Of a stretch of 14,241 nucleotides of DNA, positions 7,444-13,501 are shown piece by piece. The notes under the pieces are model-generated. The model was not told the DNA's origin and searched no databases. It worked only from the letters and a program-made list of their open reading frames with translations. Position numbers and translations under genes: made by a program. This stretch comes from Prevotella sp. CAG:924 (GTDB lineage: Bacteria; Bacteroidota; Bacteroidia; Bacteroidales; Bacteroidaceae), in contig HF988462.1 of NCBI GenBank assembly GCA_000431975.1, forward strand, positions 1 through 14,241, in the 5' to 3' direction. The first letter of the stretch is position 1; every line of letters starts with the position of its first letter.

Positions 7444-8073
7444 TCATAGTGGCAGATAGATGGCGTATTTCTCTTGGAACCACTCTTCTTCGAAATAGTC
7501 GGAAAGGGGTGTCAGTTCGACAATGTTCTTGAAGGGACGTATTTCTTCTTTGAGATCGCCGCCTTTGAGCACAAGCAGACCATTGGCCAGTGCGTTGTGC
7601 TGCTCACGGGCAATGTTCTTGCGGACAATCTTCACCAGATCGGGGAGAGGCATGACAGCACGGCTGACGATGAAGTCAAACTTGTCCTTCTCCTCTTCGC
7701 CCCGGCGATGCACGGCTTCCACGTTCTTCAGGCCGATAGCATCGGCGACCGCCTGCGCTACTTTTATCTTTTTGCCGGTGCCGTCGATAAGGCGGAATTG
7801 ACATTCCGGAAACAGGATGGCAAGAGGGATGCCCGGGAATCCGCCTCCCGTGCCAAAGTCTAGAATACGTGTACCCGGCTTGAAGCGGAGGATTCTTGAC
7901 AAGGCCATGGAGTGAAGCACATGGTGGAGGTAGAGACCGTCGATGTCCTTACGGGAGATCACATTGATCTTCGCGTTCCAGTCACGATAGAGTTCGTCGA
8001 GCTGATCGATCTGCTTTTGTTGCGTATCTGTCAGCTGGGTAAAGTATTTGTATACAATGTTTTTTGCCGTCAT
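7444..8073 (-). CDS. rsmG: 16S rRNA (guanine-N7) methyltransferase RsmG (GidB)
   Basis: RsmG methylates N7 of G527 in 16S rRNA using S-adenosylmethionine. With the chosen start the protein has 209 residues. The N-terminal half has the family stretch LYRDWNAKINVISRKDID, followed by LHHVLHS. The SAM-binding loop ILDFGTGGGFPGIPLAI follows, and the catalytic core contains FDFIVSRAV. The frame stays open for 33 more codons upstream into the divergent HAD gene. The ATG at 8073 is preferred because it gives the usual family N-terminus and lies just after the promoter box. The -7 box TAACTTTG (8086 down to 8079) ends five bases before this ATG, so the mRNA is predicted to have almost no leader. It heads the minus-strand run with the MBL gene and ruvC. 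Confidence 0.93.
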   Translation of the reverse strand: MTAKNIVYKYFTQLTDTQQKQIDQLDELYRDWNAKINVISRKDIDGLYLHHVLHSMALSRILRFKPGTRILDFGTGGGFPGIPLAILFPECQFRLIDGTGKKIKVAQAVADAIGLKNVEAVHRRGEEEKDKFDFIVSRAVMPLPDLVKIVRKNIAREQHNALANGLLVLKGGDLKEEIRPFKNIVELTPLSDYFEEEWFQEKYAIYLPL

Positions 8074-8075
8074 GT

Positions 8076-8110
8076 GTGCAAAGTTACAGTAAAATATTGT
8101 AACTTTGCAC
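8076..8110. promoter_or_regulatory. Divergent back-to-back promoters within a perfect inverted repeat
   Basis: GTGCAAAGTTACA (8076-8088) and its exact reverse complement (8098-8110) flank a 9-base spacer. Each arm carries a Bacteroidota -7 box TAACTTTG: plus strand at 8100-8107 for the HAD gene, minus strand at 8086-8079 for rsmG. The boxes are so close that the -33 region of each lies in the other's start region, so polymerase can probably occupy only one at a time. No good TTTG -33 box is visible for either. Confidence 0.7.
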
Positions 8111-8125
8111 CAAAAAAATAAAATA

Positions 8126-8758
8126 ATGATTAAAGCCGCATTGTTTGATTTGGATGGAGTGGTGGTTGACACCGAGTCACAATATACGGTCTTTTGGGGC
8201 CGTCAGTGTCAGAAATACCATCCTGAGATTCCTCATCTTGAGCAGAAGATCAAGGGCATGACGCTCGTGCAGATCTATGATGAGTATTTCCAAGGTCTCA
8301 CAGAAGAGCAGGCGGAGATTACCCGTGCGCTCGACGACTTTGAACGTAATATGGATTTCACTTCTATTTCCGGTTTTGAGCCTTTCATAGAGACTCTCCG
8401 TCAGCGTGGCATTCTCACTGCCATCGTGACGAGCAGCAACCGGGAGAAAATGAAGTCGTTGTTTGAGAAACGTCCTGAGATCGCCCGATGGTTTGACGCT
8501 ATTCTCACCAGTGAGGATTTCGCTGCGTCAAAGCCCGATCCCGACTGCTACCTTAAGGCTGCGGCACGACTGGGCGTAGCTCCATGCGACTGTATGGGCT
8601 TAGAGGACAGCTTTAACGGGCTGAAGGCTGTCCGGGCTGCAGGCATGTACACTGTCGGTCTTGCCACGACTAATCCGGCTGATGCCATCCGTCCTCTTGC
8701 CGATGTCGTGATAAGCGACTATAATGATCTGAACGTGAGCGAATTGCTGCGTCACTAA
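8126..8758 (+). CDS. HAD-family phosphatase, beta-phosphoglucomutase-like
   Basis: A 210-residue haloacid dehalogenase-type hydrolase with a helical cap after motif I, as in beta-phosphoglucomutase and related sugar phosphatases. Motif I is DLDGVVVDTES with nucleophile Asp8 and acid/base Asp10. Motif II is Thr102-Ser103 in IVTSSN, motif III is Lys136-Pro137 (ASKPDPD), and motif IV is Glu160-Asp161 (GLEDSFNGL). It should dephosphorylate, or shift the phosphate on, a small sugar-type substrate in the cytosol; the exact substrate cannot be read. The ATG at 8126 puts DLDG eight residues in, as normal; an in-frame TTG at 8105 lies inside the promoter box. The predicted leader is about 14 bases. 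It is the first gene of the plus-strand run, 25 bases before the MFS gene. Confidence 0.88.
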   Translation: MIKAALFDLDGVVVDTESQYTVFWGRQCQKYHPEIPHLEQKIKGMTLVQIYDEYFQGLTEEQAEITRALDDFERNMDFTSISGFEPFIETLRQRGILTAIVTSSNREKMKSLFEKRPEIARWFDAILTSEDFAASKPDPDCYLKAAARLGVAPCDCMGLEDSFNGLKAVRAAGMYTVGLATTNPADAIRPLADVVISDYNDLNVSELLRH

Positions 8759-8783
8759 TAATGTAGAACTATATCTGTTAATT

Positions 8784-9959
8784 TTGGATACACAAAATAC
8801 TTCCATTCATCTTCGGCTTTGGCATCGCCATTTCCAAATGTTGCTTCTTGCAGAGTTGTTTCTGGCAATGTCAATCTATGTGCAGATCCCGGTATTGAGA
8901 TCTCTTTTCAGTGATACGGGTATCAGTTCAGGTTGGGAGACCTACGGACTTCTGAGCTTTGCAGTGGGTCTCTATTTGCTGGGAGGATTTATAGAGCCGT
9001 TTTTCCAGAAGTATAAGCGCAATCGTGTTTGTCAGTTCTCCATCTTTATGATCATAGTGATTTTGGCTGGAGCTTATTTCATGCCTGAGATATTCTTCAG
9101 TGGGATTATGATCGGGGTGGTCGCGTTGTTGTTAGGTGTCTTTTACGGACTGGCTCAGATCGTATTGCTCTCCACATTGATTATTGATACGACCGATTCG
9201 TTTCAGCGCACGGAAGCCAACTATGTGATCTCATGGGTGTTGCGTCTTGCTTTAGCGATAGGTCCGCTGGCAGGTATAGCCGTGGCGGTGCTCTTTGCCC
9301 GTGAGGTTCTCTCCCAAAGTCTGCAGCTCGTTGTCTCGGCTGTTTTGGCGCTGTTGGCTTACCTTTTCATCAGTGGGGTTCATTTCCCGTTTAAGGCTCC
9401 GGATGAGAAGCATGTACACTGGTCGACAGATCGTTATCTGCTTCTGCGTGGTTATCCCTTGTTTTTCACTCTTCTGCTTGCTGCCATAGCAGGAGGTGTG
9501 ATGGTGGGTCATTTCACTACTGCCAGTGATTATGCCTTTCTTTTGATCGGACTGTTCGTTGCCTTGGTCGCCGAACGGATGATTTTCTTCAATGGAGACT
9601 TGAAGAGTGAGGCGATAGCAGGATATATTCTTCTCGGTATGGCCTGCCTCATCCAGCTTACCCGTCATGGTGAGGGCTTCTCTTCTGTGGTGGCGTTCCT
9701 TGTGGGTAATGGCTTCGGCTTGCTGACGTCCCGTTACCTTCTCTTCTTCATCAAGTTGTCGCGCCATTGTGAGCGCGCTACGGCGCAGTCGACCTATTTC
9801 CTGGCTTATGAGTCGGGACTGGCCGTGGGCTTGGCAATCCCTTATGTCATTGGTGACATACAGGCTGAGGCAATTGTCGCTCTCGTACTCGTAGCCGTTG
9901 GCCTGCTGCTTTATAATTTTGTGGTGCATAACTGGTATTTGAATAATAAAAACCGTTGA
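8784..9959 (+). CDS. Major facilitator superfamily transporter
   Basis: An inner-membrane protein of about 391 residues with eleven to twelve hydrophobic segments and an MFS-like layout. The N-terminus LWHRHFQMLLLAELFLAMSI begins the first membrane segment, and a basic loop (FFQKYKRNR) follows the second. A later CERATAQSTYFLAYESGLAV stretch resembles a motif seen in Bacteroidota MFS proteins. The substrate is unknown. No in-frame ATG precedes the first segment; TTG at 8784 is the best start, and ATG at 8838 would cut into segment one. It lies 25 bases after the HAD gene and 18 before the lipoprotein gene, so all are probably co-transcribed. Efflux and uptake are both possible. Confidence 0.82.
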   Translation: MDTQNTSIHLRLWHRHFQMLLLAELFLAMSIYVQIPVLRSLFSDTGISSGWETYGLLSFAVGLYLLGGFIEPFFQKYKRNRVCQFSIFMIIVILAGAYFMPEIFFSGIMIGVVALLLGVFYGLAQIVLLSTLIIDTTDSFQRTEANYVISWVLRLALAIGPLAGIAVAVLFAREVLSQSLQLVVSAVLALLAYLFISGVHFPFKAPDEKHVHWSTDRYLLLRGYPLFFTLLLAAIAGGVMVGHFTTASDYAFLLIGLFVALVAERMIFFNGDLKSEAIAGYILLGMACLIQLTRHGEGFSSVVAFLVGNGFGLLTSRYLLFFIKLSRHCERATAQSTYFLAYESGLAVGLAIPYVIGDIQAEAIVALVLVAVGLLLYNFVVHNWYLNNKNR

Positions 9960-9977
9960 TGGAGCGTTATTACAGCG

Positions 9978-11417
9978 ATGAACCGTCTCTTCCCTATAGC
10001 AATGGTCGTGGCCTTTATCGCTTTGATAACGGCTTGTACGGACGATGAGCATTTCTCCACATCGTCCGCATACTCCCTCTCGTTCTCTGTCGATACATTG
10101 ACTTTCGACACGGCTTTCAACAACACCACTACACCGACTAAGTCGTTGTGGGTGTATAACCGCACGGATCATAATCTGCGTTTGTCCAGTGTGCGTCTTG
10201 CCAGCGGCACTTCGACGGGCTTCCGTGTCAATGTCGATGGAGAGTCGATGGGGCAGGGCTCCGCAGAGGAGATAGGTGATGTGGAGATCCGCAAGAAGGA
10301 CAGCCTGCGGATCTATGTCGATCTGCAGACCCCAGCTGATCAGTCGGAGGCCTTCCTGCCAATAACGGATGAGCTTGTTCTCAGGTTGGAGAGTGGTGTT
10401 GAGCAACGCATTCCCTTGAATGCGGCGAGCTGGAAAGCGGTCCGGCTTCGGGACGTTCACATTTCTCGGGACACCACGCTCTGTTCTCCGTCTGTACCCG
10501 TGGTGGTTTATGGTGATCTTACGGTAGACAGTGCGGCTACATTGACCATTGGAGCGGGAACCACGCTTTATTTCCATGAGAATGCCGGCCTCCGGGTCTA
10601 TGGAACCGTACGCACACAAGGTACGGCAGATCAGCCGGTTACGCTGCGTGGCGACCGCCTCGACCACATGTTCGACTATTTGCCTTATGACCGTACACCG
10701 GGCCAATGGCAAGGCGTGCATCTCTATGCTTCTTCTTATGGCAACGACTGGCAGTACACGGATTTACATAGTGCTTATGATGGCATCGTTGCCGACTCGG
10801 CAGCTCTGTCGGACAGTAAGTTGATATTGAATTCCTGTACCGTGCATAACAATCAGGGATATGGCGTGTGGGCCCGTAATTGTCGGATGACAATGCTGAA
10901 TACGCAGATCACGAACGCTCTTCATGACTGTCTGTATGTTGACGGGGGCGATGTGACGATCAATAATTGTACGATAGGGCAGTTCTATCCTTTTGATGGC
11001 GGTCGTGGAGCCGCCTTCACCTTTACCAATAATTCCCTATTGCAGCGTCTTACAGTGGAGAACAGTCTTATCACAGGATATGCTGACGATGTGGTGATGG
11101 GCATGCAGAGCGATACGACAAAAGCCTTTCATTATGCTTTTAATTATTGTGTGCTTCGTACGCCACGGGTGACGACGGCCGACAGCGTTTATTTTGTCCA
11201 TGTCATTTATGAGAACCTAAAAGATACGGTGGGTACTTCCGACCATCATTTCCGCAAGATGGATATAGACAATTTCATTTATGACTTCTCACTCGACAGT
11301 ACATCGGTAGCCATTGGCGCGGCCAACGCCGCCACTGCATTGCCTACCGACCGCCTTGCCCGTCCAAGAGATGAGGAGCCGGATGCGGGGGCTTATGAAT
11401 ATGTAAAAACCGATTAA
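9978..11417 (+). CDS. Surface-type lipoprotein with a right-handed beta-helix
   Basis: A 479-residue lipoprotein. The signal peptide ends in the lipobox LITAC, with Cys20 as the lipidation site. The following TDDE resembles the acidic lipoprotein export signal of Bacteroidota, so exposure on the outer face of the outer membrane is inferred. Residues about 30-140 look like a beta-sandwich. From about 170 the sequence has short beta-strand repeats of the parallel beta-helix type (DLTVDSAATLTIGAGTTLYF, GLRVYGTVRTQGTADQPV, then asparagine-rich turns such as VTINNCTIG). The C-terminus (RLARPRDEEPDAGAYEY) is the choice-of-anchor Q-like ending common in such proteins. No carbohydrate-active catalytic motif is evident. 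It sits between the MFS gene (18 bases) and cdd (12 bases); its role is unknown, with glycan binding or cleavage the usual guess for this fold. Confidence 0.85.
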   Translation: MNRLFPIAMVVAFIALITACTDDEHFSTSSAYSLSFSVDTLTFDTAFNNTTTPTKSLWVYNRTDHNLRLSSVRLASGTSTGFRVNVDGESMGQGSAEEIGDVEIRKKDSLRIYVDLQTPADQSEAFLPITDELVLRLESGVEQRIPLNAASWKAVRLRDVHISRDTTLCSPSVPVVVYGDLTVDSAATLTIGAGTTLYFHENAGLRVYGTVRTQGTADQPVTLRGDRLDHMFDYLPYDRTPGQWQGVHLYASSYGNDWQYTDLHSAYDGIVADSAALSDSKLILNSCTVHNNQGYGVWARNCRMTMLNTQITNALHDCLYVDGGDVTINNCTIGQFYPFDGGRGAAFTFTNNSLLQRLTVENSLITGYADDVVMGMQSDTTKAFHYAFNYCVLRTPRVTTADSVYFVHVIYENLKDTVGTSDHHFRKMDIDNFIYDFSLDSTSVAIGAANAATALPTDRLARPRDEEPDAGAYEYVKTD

Positions 11418-11429
11418 CCGATATACATT

Positions 11430-11909
11430 ATGAAACACTTGAAGATAGAAATCAATTACGACTTTTGTCAGCTTGACGAGTTGAATGTGGAAGAGGCCGA
11501 CTTGATCCGTCGTGCAATTGCCGCTACCGATAATGCCTATGCAGAATACAGTCATTTCCGTGTCGGAGCAGCTCTCCGTCTGGCAGACGGCACAATTGTG
11601 ACGGGTGCCAACCAGGAGAATGTGGCCTTCCCTTCAGGCCTTTGTGCTGAGCGCACGGCTCTTTTCGCCGCTCAGGCCAACTATCCAGACCAGCCTGTTT
11701 GTCAGCTTGCCATTGCTGCACGCAACGATAACGGTCTGATGGCCGATCCTGTCACGCCCTGTGGTGCTTGTCGTCAGGTGATGCTTGAAGTGGAGGAACG
11801 TTATAAGAAGTCTATGGAGATCTTGCTGTATGGCACAAAGGGCGTCTACCGTCTTCATTCCGTACACGATGTGTTGCCCTTCTCTTTTACCAGTGAGAGC
11901 ACGGAGTAA
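11430..11909 (+). CDS. cdd: Cytidine deaminase
   Basis: Cytidine deaminase converts cytidine and deoxycytidine to uridine and deoxyuridine in pyrimidine salvage. This 159-residue protein has the zinc site of the family: Cys72 and catalytic Glu74 in CAERTA, plus Cys111 and Cys114 in PCGACRQ. The substrate-binding stretch YSHFRVGAAL (40-49) and ENVAFPSGL (63-71) match the homotetrameric class. The length is slightly above the usual 130-150 residues because of an N-terminal extension of about 20 residues (MKHLKIEINYDFCQLDEL). The ATG lies 12 bases after the lipoprotein stop, so it is probably co-transcribed. The next gene is 129 bases away, behind a hairpin element. Confidence 0.95.
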   Translation: MKHLKIEINYDFCQLDELNVEEADLIRRAIAATDNAYAEYSHFRVGAALRLADGTIVTGANQENVAFPSGLCAERTALFAAQANYPDQPVCQLAIAARNDNGLMADPVTPCGACRQVMLEVEERYKKSMEILLYGTKGVYRLHSVHDVLPFSFTSESTE

Positions 11910-11943
11910 GGTCCTTATCTTCAAAGGGATGACTTTTCTTTAG

Positions 11944-12020
11944 TACCCATCGGTCATTTAAGGAGGAAAGACGTCAGGCAGGCCAATAAAATGTTTGCGG
12001 CCTGATGACGATAGTGGGTT
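11944..12020 (+). repeat. Hairpin element A, upstream of the folK-like gene
   Basis: The ends form an imperfect stem: ACCCA (11945-11949) with TGGGT (12015-12019), then TC with GA, then GTCAT (11953-11957) with ATGAC (12005-12009). An inner hairpin pairs CAGGCC (11979-11984) with GGCCTG (11999-12004). The 5' 23 bases and 3' 28 bases match those of element B at 13291-13477 at about 19 and 24 positions, with small gaps. No T-tract follows, so it is not a simple terminator. It ends 18 bases before the ATG at 12039. It could be a leader RNA structure or a remnant of a small palindromic mobile element. Confidence 0.55.
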
Positions 12021-12038
12021 AGTGGGAGTAGATTGATC

Positions 12039-12443
12039 ATGCAGAAATTCTTACTTTCTTTAGGTTCTAATTTCGAAGCTCCGGACCACATGCAGGCTGC
12101 GGTAAGGGAGCTGTGTGCGCTTTTCTCAAATCTTACCTTCACCCGTCCCATCTGGACTGATCCTATAGGACATGAGGGACCGCAGTATCTGAATATTTTG
12201 GTAAAGGGGGAGACCGATCTTGGCTATGAGGCGCTTAATGCTAAGCTGAAGGCAACGGAGTCGCGTCTTGGCCGGGTACGTCACGATCCTCATCATCGGG
12301 TGGCCATCGATATAGATATCCTACAAATAGACGAGGAGCGCTACCATCTTTCCGATTGGCAGCGCTCCTATGTCGTATTGTTATTGGGAGGACCTTATTT
12401 CTTAGCCGATGCGGTGTCCTCTTTCATCACGCCTTCTACATAA
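12039..12443 (+). CDS. folK: Short FolK-like protein (hydroxymethyldihydropterin pyrophosphokinase family)
   Basis: The 134-residue product resembles HPPK, which transfers pyrophosphate from ATP to 6-hydroxymethyl-7,8-dihydropterin in folate synthesis. Visible marks are LSLGSN at 6-11, a TDPIGHEGPQYLN stretch at 40-52 matching the substrate-binding region, LGRVRHDPHHR at 77-87, and the magnesium-binding acids Asp91 and Asp93 in AIDIDIL. It is shorter than classical HPPK (about 160 residues), and the part after DWQRSYV does not look like the family. The last 16 codons run into the convergent DUF1573 gene. The ATG at 12039 is preferred to an in-frame TTG two codons earlier. Either a natural short Bacteroidota form or a copy with a frayed end is possible; activity is not certain. 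Confidence 0.75.
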   Translation: MQKFLLSLGSNFEAPDHMQAAVRELCALFSNLTFTRPIWTDPIGHEGPQYLNILVKGETDLGYEALNAKLKATESRLGRVRHDPHHRVAIDIDILQIDEERYHLSDWQRSYVVLLLGGPYFLADAVSSFITPST

Positions 12444-12793
12444 AGACGGGTCATCTCAGGCACACCGTTCGTGCGTACGGTTATCGTCTTCTTGAAGTGT
12501 CCTGGGAATTTACCCTTACCATTGTAGGTAATGGTGACCTCACCTTTCTGACCGGGCTTCACCGGTGTCTTGGTGTAAGTGGGGACTGTGCAGCCACAAC
12601 TGGCAATGGCCTGATTGATTACCAGAGGCTGATCGCCTACATTAGTGAATGTGAATGTGCATTTCTGAACACTATTGCTCTCGAGGAATGTTCCGAAGTT
12701 GTGGGACACCTCATTGAACTTGATCTTTGCCTGGGCAGATGCGAGCTGGAAACTGCAGAGGGCAAGCAGGATCATTGTTAAAAACTTTTTCAT
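12395..12793 (-). CDS. Secreted DUF1573 domain protein
   Basis: A 132-residue exported protein of the DUF1573 family, which is abundant in Bacteroidota and has no settled function. A Sec signal peptide covers residues 1-20 (MKKFLTM, hydrophobic core, LASA before Gln21). The mature part is a single Ig-like beta domain with the family marks HNFGTF (31-36), FTNVGDQPL, and SCGCT at 65-69, then a KPGQKGEVTITYN segment. The two close cysteines in SCGCT are typical of the family. The gene has a -7 box on the minus strand at 12882-12875 and a leader of roughly 75 bases. Its 3' end overlaps the folK-like gene by 49 bases in convergent orientation, with no terminator between them. Confidence 0.88.
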   Translation of the reverse strand: MKKFLTMILLALCSFQLASAQAKIKFNEVSHNFGTFLESNSVQKCTFTFTNVGDQPLVINQAIASCGCTVPTYTKTPVKPGQKGEVTITYNGKGKFPGHFKKTITVRTNGVPEMTRLYVEGVMKEDTASAKK

Positions 12794-12874
12794 ATCTGTC
12801 TTTTTTGTTCCTTTTTCTTGTTTGGACCTGTCATAGGAAGGACGGGAAATTAGTCATCCCCATGAAACAATGCA

Positions 12875-12882
12875 CAAAGATA
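12875..12882 (-). promoter_or_regulatory. -7 box of the DUF1573 gene promoter
   Basis: Read on the minus strand the bases are TATCTTTG, an exact match to TAnnTTTG, 81 bases before the start codon. No clear -33 box is visible in the A/T-rich sequence behind it. Confidence 0.55.
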
Positions 12883-13241
12883 GAAAATTTTCTGTATAGC
12901 TACTCTCTTTTAACGGTTTTTATTATAATTGACCGACACATAGCTTGAAAATGATAGTATGGATAAAACTGGCGCGAATGCGGAAAGGAAAAGGGTTGGC
13001 ATGGACGTCTTGTTAACACTGTTGATTCCCTTTGTATGGAATCTTTGATTTGTCATTATGGCTATTAAAGAAAGTAAGTCTTATAGATCTTATATGGAAC
13101 GCCACCATTTTTGTCCTATGTAATGGCTGTTGGAAGGTAGAAATGGAACAGATGAGCAGGTTGTGTGGATGTCATTCAATACTTTTGCTATAAGCACATT
13201 AGTTTTTAAGATATAAATAGGTGATTATGGTCATTATTCTT
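12883..13241. other. A/T-rich intergenic stretch without a supported gene
   Basis: Between the outward-facing promoters of the DUF1573 and EFR1 genes I see no convincing coding region, tRNA or long repeat. The only small frame with a fair start is 13058-13123 on the plus strand, 21 residues (MAIKESKSYRSYMERHHFCP and one more), without a ribosome-binding site or recognisable family. A second -7-like box, TACTTTTG, lies at 13180-13187 on the plus strand. The stretch may be a former gene decayed beyond recognition. Confidence 0.5.
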
Positions 13242-13249
13242 TATCTTTG
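13242..13249 (+). promoter_or_regulatory. -7 box upstream of element B and the EFR1 gene
   Basis: TATCTTTG is an exact match to the Bacteroidota -7 consensus, identical to the box before lepA. A start near 13254-13256 would give a leader of about 245 bases before the ATG at 13502, containing the whole of element B. No clear -33 box is seen. Confidence 0.55.
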
Positions 13250-13290
13250 TACATTAGCAATTAACAAACAGGAAAGTGACATAAATCCAT

Positions 13291-13477
13291 TGATACCCCA
13301 ATCGGTCATGGAGGTTTGAGAGATCTCACGCTATCATTGCCGGACAGTCGGGCTGCCACGTCTTGTCGAAGGAATAGCGGGCTATGTCGTGACAGGGCGC
13401 AGGACCGGCAAGAGGGTGGAAGACATCGGACAACTGCAAGATGCAAGTTTGCGGTCTCATGGCGATTAGGGGTGTTA
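13291..13477 (+). repeat. Hairpin element B: structured leader or palindromic repeat before the EFR1 gene
   Basis: The ends form a long closing stem. TGATACCCC (13291-13299) pairs with GGGGTGTTA (13469-13477), including wobbles. After one bulged A, AATCG (13300-13304) pairs with CGATT (13463-13467). Further in, CATG (13307-13310) pairs with CATG (13458-13461). Inside is a perfect 7-bp stem, TTGCCGG (13337-13343) with CCGGCAA (13405-13411). That stem encloses further pairs: CTGC with GCAG, CACG with CGTG, and a small ATAG/CTAT hairpin at 13374-13385. The ends are related to element A, but the central 100 or so bases are absent there. I checked it by eye against cobalamin, FMN, TPP, SAM and glycine riboswitch cores and found no match. 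Confidence 0.6.
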
Positions 13478-13501
13478 ACTAAAATAAGAAAGGGATCAGT
13501 G

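Noticed and set aside
8074..8172. A longer N-terminus for RsmG from an ATG at 8172
   Set aside because: The added 33 residues overlap the divergent HAD gene and its promoter, do not resemble the RsmG family, and precede the predicted transcript start.
9252..10721. A 489-codon open frame on the minus strand crossing the MFS and lipoprotein genes
   Set aside because: It lies antisense to two well-supported genes, is rich in Arg, His, Gln and Thr without any recognisable domain, and crosses their junction. It is best explained as a shadow of codon bias.
11944..12020. Element A as an integron attC site
   Set aside because: It is palindromic and of suitable length, but the ends lack the paired RYYYAAC and GTTRRRY core sites, and no integrase gene is nearby.
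13291..13477. Element B as a cobalamin, FMN or other known riboswitch
   Set aside because: Short stretches such as ACAGTCGGGCTGCC and GGACCGGC recall parts of known cores, but the conserved boxes are not present in the right order. I kept it as an unclassified hairpin element.
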